Translations under genes and position numbers: made by a program
Notes under the pieces: generated by a model
Told to the model about the DNA's origin: nothing
The model's input: only the letters and a program-made list of their open reading frames with translations
The model's database searches: none
Assembly: GCF_002042965.1 (NCBI RefSeq)
Contig: NZ_MZNT01000001.1
Coordinates: 868,001 to 932,000, forward strand
Length of the DNA stretch: 64,000 nt
Origin: Paenibacillus sp. 32352
GTDB lineage: Bacteria > Bacillota > Bacilli > Paenibacillales > NBRC-103111
Direction of reading: 5' to 3'
Part shown: piece by piece, positions 45,380 to 54,500 of the stretch
How the letters are laid out: every line of letters starts with the position of its first letter
Position numbering within the stretch: the first letter of the stretch is position 1

Positions 45380-46951
45380 ATGAATTTTAAAAAAATGGGG
45401 TTATTATCGGCGGCAGGCATCCTCGCAATTACGGCAGTCACTGGCTGCAGCGGAAACACGAAATCTTCGGAAGGGTCGACTCAGAGCCCAAGCGCCAATG
45501 CTGATGAGATTGTCGACATTGAAGTATGGGGTACCAACATCGGTTACAAACCGATCACCAAAGGAAGTAAGCTGTATGAATTGTATAAGGAAAAGCTTGG
45601 TGTCGGCGTCATCCATCCGTACGTGGAGTGGAACGGGGGGACCAACTATCTGAATCAGCTGAACCTGAAGATCGCAGCAAACGAAATGCCGGACCTGTTC
45701 CTGCCCCAGCAGGGCATCGAAGACAGCTTGGCAAAAAATGGCGCGATTGCCGATCTGACGGAGCTGCTGCCCAAATATGCGCCGAACCTATGGCAAGCTA
45801 TTCCGAAGGAAATGTGGGATGTGGTCAAGGCTAATGACCCTACCGGTCAGGGGAAAATTTATTACATCCCGGGTATGGTGGACTACGGCAGATACGCCGG
45901 CTTGATTCGCAAGGATTGGCTCGATAAGTTGGGAATGACAATGCCGAAGACTCAGGACGACTACGTCAAGGTGCTGGAGGCTTTCCGGGACAAGGATCCT
46001 AATGGCAACGGCCAGAAGGATGAGCTCCCCACGGGAGGCCGTCAGGAGGCGCGCTGGATGGACCATCTGTTCGCCATGTATGGGGTGGCCATGTTCGAAG
46101 GATATCCGGATTGGGACCTATATGACGGGAAGCTGACTTATTCTGCAGTAACCCCGAATATGAAGGCCGCCTTGGAATTTATCGCCAAGCTGTATAAGGA
46201 CGGTTTGTTGGATAAGGAAACGCTCCTGAACGACAAGGCCAAATGGGACGGCAAGGTGGAGGCGAATAAAGGAGGGAACTATTTCCATTGGGTAGAAACC
46301 GGCTATTTGCCTTTAGAAAATCTGTTTAAAAACACCGGCGTTAAGGCTGAATTTTCCGTTCTCCCAGTACCGGAGGTCGCGGGCTATAAGGGCTTCTACA
46401 CGTGGAAGAGGTTTCAGCCGCCTGCCTGGGTCGTCAAGAATAACAAGGATCAGAAGAAATTGATGGCAACCCTGAAGCTGCTGAACAACATGTATGATAA
46501 AAAGAATTGGATCCCGCTGTATCTTGGCGTGGAAGGCATGCACCATACGATAAAGGACGGCAAGCCGGCTAAACTTCCAGATGACAAAAGCACACAGGAA
46601 AACTTGATTCTTGATCCATATTCCAAAATATCCACACTCGATTTCATGATGGATCTGAATAAGAATACAGCCTCGGAAGACAGAATGTGGGCTATTAATC
46701 AGGTGAACCGAAACATGCAGGAAGCTCAGAAGTATGCTAAGGTCATTGCCGGCGACGGTATGCCAGCCAGTGTGTACGACGGATTCCCGGACATCAACAA
46801 TCGTACACTGTACGTGGAATATGCCACCAAGATTATTCTCGGGCAGTACCCGATCAGCAAATTTGATGAATTCGTAGACAAGTGGAACAAATCGGGTGGC
46901 GAAGAGGTTACGAAGCGTGCCAGAGAATGGTATGCAAAGGTAAAAAAATAA
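45380..46951 (+). CDS. ABC transporter sugar-binding lipoprotein, paralogue of the 40768 product
   Basis: This 523-residue lipoprotein (lipobox ending at Cys23) is a close paralogue of the protein at 40768. The two share nearly the whole sequence, including an almost identical last 40 residues (QYPISKFDEFVDKWNKSGGEEV). Differences cluster in mid-protein stretches such as YLPLENLFKNTGVKAEFSVL, which may alter ligand preference. ATG 45380 follows ACGAGGGGG. It has its own copy of the operator/promoter (site C) and its own terminator, so it can be expressed alone and feed the same permeases at 38922-40699. Confidence 0.92.
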   Translation: MNFKKMGLLSAAGILAITAVTGCSGNTKSSEGSTQSPSANADEIVDIEVWGTNIGYKPITKGSKLYELYKEKLGVGVIHPYVEWNGGTNYLNQLNLKIAANEMPDLFLPQQGIEDSLAKNGAIADLTELLPKYAPNLWQAIPKEMWDVVKANDPTGQGKIYYIPGMVDYGRYAGLIRKDWLDKLGMTMPKTQDDYVKVLEAFRDKDPNGNGQKDELPTGGRQEARWMDHLFAMYGVAMFEGYPDWDLYDGKLTYSAVTPNMKAALEFIAKLYKDGLLDKETLLNDKAKWDGKVEANKGGNYFHWVETGYLPLENLFKNTGVKAEFSVLPVPEVAGYKGFYTWKRFQPPAWVVKNNKDQKKLMATLKLLNNMYDKKNWIPLYLGVEGMHHTIKDGKPAKLPDDKSTQENLILDPYSKISTLDFMMDLNKNTASEDRMWAINQVNRNMQEAQKYAKVIAGDGMPASVYDGFPDINNRTLYVEYATKIILGQYPISKFDEFVDKWNKSGGEEVTKRAREWYAKVKK

Positions 46952-46993
46952 TCATCAAACCCGTTGTGAACAGGGAAGGGCACAGGTAGCAAA

Positions 46994-47030
46994 AAGAGCT
47001 GATAAGAGAAAGGTCTTATCTGCTCTTTTT
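46994..47030 (+). terminator. Intrinsic terminator after the second binding-protein gene
   Basis: AGAGC.GATAAGA pairs with TCTTATC.GCTCT, followed by five T residues. Confidence 0.85.
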
Positions 47031-47075
47031 ATATTTCAAGGAAGAGTGCTGATTCACTTGCGGATCTAGTTCCTC

Positions 47076-47900
47076 TCAATGATGGATCCTTCTGAACTGG
47101 CTGGGACTTAAATGCTCCAGCTGTTTAAAGACGTAGCTGAAGTAGTTCGCATCCTCAAAACCGGTCAAAAAGGCAATCTCCCTAATATGCATCTGCGGGT
47201 TTTGCAAGAGGAGCTCCTTGCTTTTATTTATTCTAACGGAATTAATATACTGGAAGATTCTTATATTCGTTGCTTTTTTAAATACGGTACATAAGTGCTG
47301 CGGCGTCATTCCGGTAATCTCGGCCATGGCTTCCAAAGTGAGAGGCTTGTTAAAGTTTTGATCAATATAAAGGAATAATGGCTTAAGCTTGAAATGCAGA
47401 TTAGACGCGCTATTGTTAGGATTTACAGAGGTATACTGCACCAAGTCCGTGAGAAGGGAATAGATCACGCTGGAGCATTGGATGCTTTTTAAAGCGGAAT
47501 CCGATTGTTCAATGTCCAGCACACTTTGAATTTTGGATAAAAACATATCGGGCCTGGATATATATAACACACCGGATTTTGTAATCCCGGCCGTTTTCAC
47601 TAAAAAGTCTTCTACTTGATGACCGTCGAAAACTATCCAATCCACAATCCAAGAAGGACTAATGGCATAATACTCGTGGGGGGTTCCTTTGAACAAAAGC
47701 ATCGCCATACCTTCCTTCACTCGAAAGGTTCGTCCCTCCGTCAGAAGCTCCCCCTCTCCCTCAATGCACTGAATCCACTGATACAAATATCCATTCGGAC
47801 GTACGACATGCTCCTGATTCCAATTGGATCCCACATCTACAAGATAATAGGGGAGTTCCTTATCGGATTCCGTAATGATAGGTATGCGTCTTTTTACCAT
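47076..47900 (-). CDS. AraC family transcriptional regulator
   Basis: This 274-residue protein has an N-terminal cupin-like sensor (about 1-140; YLYQWIQCIEGEGELLTEGRTFRVKEGMAMLLFKGTPHEY) and a C-terminal AraC double HTH (about 175-272; TLEAMAEITGMTPQHLCTVFKKATNIRIFQYINSVRINKSKELL and IREIAFLTGFEDANYFSYVFKQLEHLSPSQFR). It binds a small sugar ligand and regulates nearby genes. It is divergent from the GH2 gene at 48025, with 124 bp between them, so it probably controls that gene. Confidence 0.93.
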   Translation of the reverse strand: MVKRRIPIITESDKELPYYLVDVGSNWNQEHVVRPNGYLYQWIQCIEGEGELLTEGRTFRVKEGMAMLLFKGTPHEYYAISPSWIVDWIVFDGHQVEDFLVKTAGITKSGVLYISRPDMFLSKIQSVLDIEQSDSALKSIQCSSVIYSLLTDLVQYTSVNPNNSASNLHFKLKPLFLYIDQNFNKPLTLEAMAEITGMTPQHLCTVFKKATNIRIFQYINSVRINKSKELLLQNPQMHIREIAFLTGFEDANYFSYVFKQLEHLSPSQFRRIHH

Positions 47901-48024
47901 TAGATCACCTTAATATTTTAATAAGATACTTAAAATTGTTAGATTGTTCGGCTGATTATTGAACCCTATAATTTGAATATAACAAAGAAATCGCCACGAC
48001 GGCAACGAAAGGATGATATTCATT

Positions 48025-50328
48025 ATGAGCCGGAACGAGATCCAATTAATGAATGGATGGGAATTTACGTTAAAAGAGCCTGAAGATTCTAACTTCGAAG
48101 CGGTCAACCTGCCTCATGATTGGGCTATTCACGCACCCATTAACCGGAATATGAAGCAGGGGGAAGCTCAAGGATTCAGGGACAGATGGGGAATCGGTTG
48201 GTATAGGAGAAATCTTGTATTTCATGAGATAAGGGAGGGGTATGTGTACCAGCTGCAATTCGATGGAGTTTACGAGAACAGTACGGTATGGGTGAACGGC
48301 CGAGAAGCGGGCGGACGAAAATATGGCTATTCCCGGTTTACACTGGATATAACGGATTACATTCATCCGGGAGACAATCTGATTCTGGTTAAGGTGGACA
48401 ACACTTCCTTCCCGGTAGACAGATGGTATTCGGGGGCAGGCATATACCGGACCGTGAAGCTTCTTGAACTCAACAAACACCACCTGAAGCCGGAAGACAT
48501 TCAAGTGAAAACAGCCATCCATGGGGATACGGGTGCAGTGACCATCATGACAGGGGTCTCCTCCTTGGTGAAAGCATGTATTTCGGATGGAGCTTTGCGC
48601 ATGACTGGTGAATCTGAGAACGGGACGATCCGCATTGAAATCCCGCAGGTAAAGCTGTGGAGTCCCGAGCAGCCGTATTTATATCCATTGGAACTGTCAC
48701 TGTATGAAGGAAATCAAGTCGTAGATACGTATGAGTTGCGGATTGGAGTAAGAGACATCCAAATGATTGCAGGCAAAGGGATGTTTATCAACGGCAAAAT
48801 GACGAAGATCAAGGGATTTTGCATTCATCAGGATGCAGGCTGCCTGGGAGTTGCCGTCCCATCGGAAATCTGGAAGGAGAGACTGCTACAATTCAAGGCC
48901 ATGGGGTGTAATGCTATTCGAACGGCTCACCACATCCCTGCATCGGAGCTTCTGGATCTATGTGATGAACTGGGAATGCTTGTATACGAAGAGCCGTTTG
49001 ATAAATGGACCGGCGGTTCCTATAGAAGGTACTTTGAGACGGAGTGGCAAGGCGACCTGGAATGTATGGTGAGAAGGGATCGGAACCATCCGTCTATCTT
49101 TATGTGGGGCGTTGGAAACGAAGTTGAAAACCAAGGGCAGGAATCCATGCTCAAGATTTTGAAAATGCTTAAGGAGCATCTTGTGACGCTTGATGATACC
49201 AGACCGGTTTCTTATGCCATGAACCCCCACTTTAAATACGAGAGTAACGTGGATCTTTCCAAGGTGAAGGATATTCAACAGTTCGTAGATGAAGTGAGCG
49301 ATACGGAAATCTATAATTCCGATGAAAGAGTGGAGCGCATCCGGAGGATTGCCGAACTTGTCGACGTAATCGGTTGTAATTATCAGGAGCAATGGTACCC
49401 GGCCATCCATAAGGCCGTTCCTGATAAGTTGATATTGGGAACGGAGACCTTCCAATATTTCAGGGGGCATCCGGATCAGATGCAAAATTTCAGTGAGGAA
49501 GTCCCATGGATGGATGTGGAAAAGCATGATTATGTCATAGGCGGCATGCTTTGGACAGGCATCGATTATTTGGGCGAATCCATGGGGTATCCTGCCAAAG
49601 GATGGGCAGGCTCCTTGTTCTGGACGAACAACGAGCGTAAGCCGCTTTCCTACCTCTATCAAAGCTATTGGACAGAGGAACCGATGGTCTATTTGGCTGT
49701 GATGGACTATTCTTTGCAGGACGAAGGGGCCAAGGAACATTGGGATGCCCCAAGATACGCAAGCCATTGGAACTTTCCGCAGTTTAACAAGACGGTGATT
49801 CCTTATATGATCGCAACGAACTGTGAAGAAGTCACCGTCGATTTGAACGGCAAACCGTTCTATGTGAATAAACCGTCCTCCTATCCCAATCGAATGATCA
49901 CAGGCTTTCTTCCCTATTCACCGGGAACTATAACGGTCAGAGGTTTTATTAGCGGGCAAGAGGTATGTACGTATACGTTGAAAACTGCAGGGCCTGCCGT
50001 AAAGCTTGGTTTTGATTCAGAAGAGCTCCGTCTGGAAGCCAAAGAGGGCTACCATACATTATTTACCGTTCGTGCCAAGGACAGCGGGGACATACCGGTA
50101 TTCCAGGAGAGTTCAAAAGTCAGTTTTCGTGTAACCGGGCCGGCTGAGATCGTTGCTGTTGATAACGGGGATCTTTGCTCGAGTGAAGCCTACGACAGGC
50201 ATTGGATGCATATGTATCGGGGATGTGTCAGTACGGTCCTCCGGTTTACAGGAGAAAGAGGCCGTGTCGTATTATCCGCCTACTCTGATGGAATGGCTCC
50301 GGGTCAGCTTGTTATCCATGTTATTTAA
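48025..50328 (+). CDS. GH2 family glycosidase (beta-galactosidase-like)
   Basis: This 767-residue protein is a GH2 enzyme without a signal peptide. The N-terminal sugar-binding domain (about 1-150; WYRRNLVFHE, VWVNGREAGGRKYGYSRFTLDIT), an Ig-like domain (150-250) and the TIM barrel (250-560) are in order. MWGVGNEVENQG places the acid/base at Glu366, and LGTETF the nucleophile at Glu474. The C-terminal region (about 560-767) resembles the DUF4982-type and Ig-like modules of cytoplasmic GH2 enzymes. I chose ATG 48025, 11 nt after AAAGGA; ATG 48013 overlaps that site. Probably induced through the divergent AraC regulator. Beta-galactosidase or beta-glucuronidase-like activity is possible. Confidence 0.9.
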   Translation: MSRNEIQLMNGWEFTLKEPEDSNFEAVNLPHDWAIHAPINRNMKQGEAQGFRDRWGIGWYRRNLVFHEIREGYVYQLQFDGVYENSTVWVNGREAGGRKYGYSRFTLDITDYIHPGDNLILVKVDNTSFPVDRWYSGAGIYRTVKLLELNKHHLKPEDIQVKTAIHGDTGAVTIMTGVSSLVKACISDGALRMTGESENGTIRIEIPQVKLWSPEQPYLYPLELSLYEGNQVVDTYELRIGVRDIQMIAGKGMFINGKMTKIKGFCIHQDAGCLGVAVPSEIWKERLLQFKAMGCNAIRTAHHIPASELLDLCDELGMLVYEEPFDKWTGGSYRRYFETEWQGDLECMVRRDRNHPSIFMWGVGNEVENQGQESMLKILKMLKEHLVTLDDTRPVSYAMNPHFKYESNVDLSKVKDIQQFVDEVSDTEIYNSDERVERIRRIAELVDVIGCNYQEQWYPAIHKAVPDKLILGTETFQYFRGHPDQMQNFSEEVPWMDVEKHDYVIGGMLWTGIDYLGESMGYPAKGWAGSLFWTNNERKPLSYLYQSYWTEEPMVYLAVMDYSLQDEGAKEHWDAPRYASHWNFPQFNKTVIPYMIATNCEEVTVDLNGKPFYVNKPSSYPNRMITGFLPYSPGTITVRGFISGQEVCTYTLKTAGPAVKLGFDSEELRLEAKEGYHTLFTVRAKDSGDIPVFQESSKVSFRVTGPAEIVAVDNGDLCSSEAYDRHWMHMYRGCVSTVLRFTGERGRVVLSAYSDGMAPGQLVIHVI

Positions 50329-50694
50329 CAAAAAATGAGCGAAGCGGGGCGTACGGCATGATTGATCACGGTGACAATCAGCGAAATCGTGGTTATCGGC
50401 CGTAACCTGAATGGAAGCGGCTCCGCTTACAGCTTGCCGGTTGTGCAGCCGGTTAAGACAACTGCGCAAGAGGCAAAGACCCAGCAGCCCCGAAAGCTGG
50501 TTCCATTTCGGGTGCGGGGTCTTTTTGCTTTATCTCAATAAGGGACCGACGGAATGCTTGGCTAATCAGATTTGATTGAAGTCGAAATTTTCACTCTTTT
50601 TTCTGCCCTTTTAACGTTCCAATAACAATCATTTGTTAAGTTAGATACAGGATAACAAATTTGAGTTATGGGAACGAAGGGGGAGCGGTATACT
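50329..50694 (+). other. Intergenic region with terminator
   Basis: This 366-bp gap holds a strong terminator (50475-50526) and the promoter region of the GlpP gene. A 59-codon frame begins at a TTG near 50362 and runs through the terminator stem; it lacks a ribosome site and was not accepted as a gene. Confidence 0.55.
50475..50526 (+). terminator. Intrinsic terminator after the GH2 gene
   Basis: AAAGACCC with an inner stem CCCGAAA / TTTCGGG and the closing GGGGTCTTT, followed by T residues. Confidence 0.85.
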
Positions 50695-51294
50695 TTGAAG
50701 CATGAACTGCACAATTATTGGGGCAACGATAGAATCATTCCGGCTGTGCGCAGACCGGAGGATTTATCGGCAGCTTGCCGTGGCGAGTGGCTGGCGGTAT
50801 TTTTGCTGACCGGTGATTTATTTACGGTAGAGGATTATGTCACACAAGTGCAGCGTGCAGGGAAAAAGGTGTTTTTGCACGTCGATTTCATTAACGGGCT
50901 CGGCGGGGACCCGATCGTAATGAAATTTATAGCGGAGCGGGTAAAGCCGACAGGCATTATTTCTACCAAAAGCCATTTCATCAAGCATGCCAAAAAGAAC
51001 GGGCTGCTGGCGATTCAGCGTCTTTTTCTTATCGATACGTCGGCGTTGGAGCATGGAATTCAGAACATCGAACAAAGCGGTCCCGATGCGGTGGAAATTA
51101 TGCCGGGGCTGATTCCGCGCGTCATTACAACATTGAAGAACCGCATTTCATTGCCGATTATTGCCGGTGGGCTGATTCAAGACCGCAGCGAGATTGACAC
51201 CGCGTTGCAGGCAGGGGCTAGTGCGGTTTCGATGGGCAGCAAGCATCTGTGGGTCCCTAGGGAGGAAGGAAATTTACAATTTTTTCAACACTAG
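50695..51294 (+). CDS. glpP: Glycerol-3-phosphate responsive antiterminator GlpP
   Basis: This 199-residue TIM-barrel-like protein matches GlpP, the antiterminator that binds glycerol-3-phosphate and lets RNA polymerase pass leader terminators of glp genes. Characteristic segments are IPAVRRPEDL at the start, GKKVFLHVDFINGLGGD, KPTGIISTKSHFIKHAKKNGLLAIQRLFLIDTSALE and PDAVEIMPGLIPRVI. I chose TTG 50695, 9 nt after AAGGGGGAG; an in-frame ATG at 50668 has no ribosome site. Two leaders with the expected switch structure lie downstream, at 51355 and 57304. It regulates the genes that follow, and probably also glpF/K/D elsewhere. Confidence 0.95.
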   Translation: MKHELHNYWGNDRIIPAVRRPEDLSAACRGEWLAVFLLTGDLFTVEDYVTQVQRAGKKVFLHVDFINGLGGDPIVMKFIAERVKPTGIISTKSHFIKHAKKNGLLAIQRLFLIDTSALEHGIQNIEQSGPDAVEIMPGLIPRVITTLKNRISLPIIAGGLIQDRSEIDTALQAGASAVSMGSKHLWVPREEGNLQFFQH

Positions 51295-51354
51295 TTGATG
51301 CAGCGATAACAAACCGTTGGTAGAGTAGGACTTGTAACGGACAAAAGAATAACG

Positions 51355-51452
51355 AGGGTACGAGTCGAGGAGAAAACCCTTTATGCAACAGATGGAAACG
51401 CCCCTGTCAAAGGGATCCCAGTTTTCGTTTTGTGTTGGATAAAGGGTTTTTT
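51355..51452 (+). promoter_or_regulatory. GlpP-type terminator/antiterminator leader 1
   Basis: The leader has AGGGT (51355-51359) followed by ACCCT (51376-51380), which can pair as an antiterminator. The same ACCCT lies in AAAACCCTTTAT (51373-51384), which pairs perfectly with ATAAAGGGTTTT (51439-51450) as a terminator with T residues behind it. The two pairings exclude each other. The block GGGTACGAG.CGAGGAGAAAA is repeated almost exactly in leader 2. It controls the giant gene at 51576. Confidence 0.85.
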
Positions 51453-51575
51453 GTGTTGAGTAAAAGACAAAGGAGGCGGATAGCCAAAAAAGCCAGCTTT
51501 TAAAAAATACCAGGCGGTGTCAGTTCGGTAAGAGGCTTTACGTGAACCTATCATGAGAAAAAGGAATGAGATCCC

Positions 51576-54500
51576 GTGAAAAGAACATCAACCAAGCTCG
51601 TACGCATGGCTACGGTCACTGCGCTGATCGCTGGTCTTCTTCAGCCTATTGCGGCCCTTCCGCACGCTCAAGCGGCGGATACCGGCAGGAAATCGCTCGA
51701 TGTCCGCAAAACGTTAACCGCTCCTGTTATCGACGGCAAGCTGGATGAAAGCTTGTGGAAAGTCGATCAACCGCTGGCCGTCCAGGTCGGACAAGGCACG
51801 TTTAAGGACGCCAAATTCGGGCTGCTGTGGGACAACCAGTACTTATATATCGGTGTGAAATCGGATGATGACAGCTTGATACATAACGGAACCGGCAATT
51901 GGTTCGAGCAGGATAACATCAATGTGTTCCTTGATCCTACGCTGCATCAATCCGCTCCTTATCAGAATGACGACATGCAGGTCGGCCTTGTATACCAGCC
52001 TAATTCAAGCACGCCGGAATTTCATTTCGGTGCGGCGCTGAATGGACACAGCGGGAAGGACGAGAAGAAAATATTACGAGCCATCAGCCAATCGCCTGCG
52101 GGTTGGTCTACGGAAGTGGCGATACCGTGGGATATGCTAAATTTCGATCCTAATTTGAAAAAACAGCTGGGGATGGAGATCGGAGTGACGGATAGATACG
52201 GTACAGCTGCAGCGGAACAACGGTCAAGCTACTGGAGCGCTTACCAATCCTCCTCCTTTTGGAACGATACATCCGGATACGGCATCTTGAACCTCGTGGA
52301 AGCGAACCCGGTATCCGGGACGGTCAATCCGGTGCTGCTGCAGGAAAATTTCGATGGTGTGCCAGCCGGGCAAATCCCGGCGAACTGGATTTCCGATGTG
52401 AATGCGGGAAGTCCGGAGTTCTCGGTAGTCAAGGATACGTATGGTGATGGAAGAATGACTTTCAATGGCAGCTCGTCCGGCAAGCAGAGCCGGATTACAG
52501 CTCCAGTGCAATGGGACAATTATGCCATCGAAGCGGATATGCGGTTTGAGGCCGTAGTGAACGATGCCAGATGGGCGTCGATTATGTTCCGCGTGCCTGC
52601 AAACGGTAAAAATCCGTACGACCAGATGGCGATTCGCCGCAACGGCACCTATGAGCTGGCTTATCGGATGCCGGATAACAACTGGGCTTCTCCGACGCCG
52701 GTTTCGGGAACGTGGCAGACACTCGCGATGAATACGTATTATACGATGAAGGTGCGCGTGTTCGACAACAATGTAAAAGAATATATTAAAGCCAAGACGG
52801 ACCCGGCTTATACGCTTTTGATGGATAAGAGCTTTACTACCAACCTGCTGGAGCGCGGGAAGATCGGCTTGCAGGCAGACCAGAGCAAGGTTTCGTTCGA
52901 CAATGTGAAGGTGACACGAATTACGGCTGACCGGTTGGACGTGACGATGCCGAGTACACTGGAGGCGCTGACAAGCGGACAGACCGTGACAAGCAGTGTA
53001 TACTACTCCGACGGAATTACGGAGCCGGTTGCAGCCGATCGCGTGAAGCTGTACTCCGGGGATGAGAGCATTATTAAGATCATAAATAATCAGCTGGTGC
53101 CGCTCAAGCCAGGCAAAGTAACGATAAAGGCGGTCTATGCCAACGCAGAAGCGAAGCAGGAGATTACTGTGACGCCTTCTCTGACCGGCTTGAAGACAGT
53201 TGCCTTGAAGCATGACGAAGGTTATTTGCTGGCAGTCACCCATCAGCCTCTCGATTTGAGCAAGGTGACGCTAAAAGCCGAGTATAACGATTTGACGACG
53301 GGCACAACAACCGGAGATCAATTGAGCTGGACCTCGAGCAGCCCGGATGCTGCCGTATCCGGCGGGCAGCTTATCATCAACAAGAAAGGGATTTATACGA
53401 TCACCGGAACGAAGGATAATGCAGCAGTCTCGCTGGTCGTCGTAGCCAAAGACGCGGCAGATGCGGAGTATGTGCTGTATGAGGAAAACTTCGACGCTTT
53501 GCCTGACGGAACCTTGCCTCCCGGCTGGACAAGAAAGGAAGGAGCGACACCGTCGGCAGCGGCTGTAATGAACGGGGCGTTCGAAATCAATGCAGCAGCC
53601 TCACCGGATAACCCCTCCCGGGTGCTGCTCCCTTCCTATTTGGGCTTATTCGGAAACTATAAGATTGAAGCCGATGTTACCCATTTGGCGGCTAACGATA
53701 CGGCAAGATGGCATTCCCTGATGTTCCGAATTCAAAATCACGATTACCCTTATTACCAAATGGCGGTAAGAAAAGATGCGACCGCAGCCAATGGCGTCGA
53801 ATTTGCGGAGAGAACACCGGCTAACGCTTGGAACGTCATCGATCGGGCTTCCAATACGGAAGCGATTGATTCGGCCAAAATGTATTACTATACGGTGAAA
53901 GCTTACGGCAGCAGGGTTCAGGAATCGATTAATAATAAGGTCATTATCGATACAGATGCGGCCACTGCCTATGCGAAAGGCGAAATCGGTTTGCAGTCCA
54001 ACGGAAGTACAATGAGACTCGACAATCTGCGCGTCACGCTGCAGCAGGATGCACTTCCGCCGCTTCCGAACGGACATTTCGCGGATGTGCAGGAGCCTGA
54101 CACGAAGATCGCTATGGCGGCTTCCATTGTAACGGACATTCAAAGCACCGATGATTTGGTGAAGCTGAATCAGCCGATGCTTCCATCCACTGTCATTTTC
54201 CATGTGGCGGAAGGGTTGAAGGTAACCGACAACTCCGGTCAAAAGACGATTGGCAGCCTGGACACGCTTCTTAGCGCGATTGACGGGCGTATGATTCCTG
54301 CTTTTTATGTAACGGATGCCGCAACCGTGGATCAATTGACGGCATTTTTGGCGGATCAAGGCTGGGAGGATGCGGATATCATTTCCGATCAAGCAGCACT
54401 GATTCAAAGGGCGCGGACGGCTTACCCGAGTATCAGGGGCATTCTCGATTTCAGTGCCAACGATAAGCTGACGAAAGCGGAGCTGCTGGATATCCGCAGT

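Noticed and set aside
50362-50541. 59-codon frame between the GH2 gene and glpP
   Set aside because: It reads through a strong terminator stem and lacks a ribosome site.
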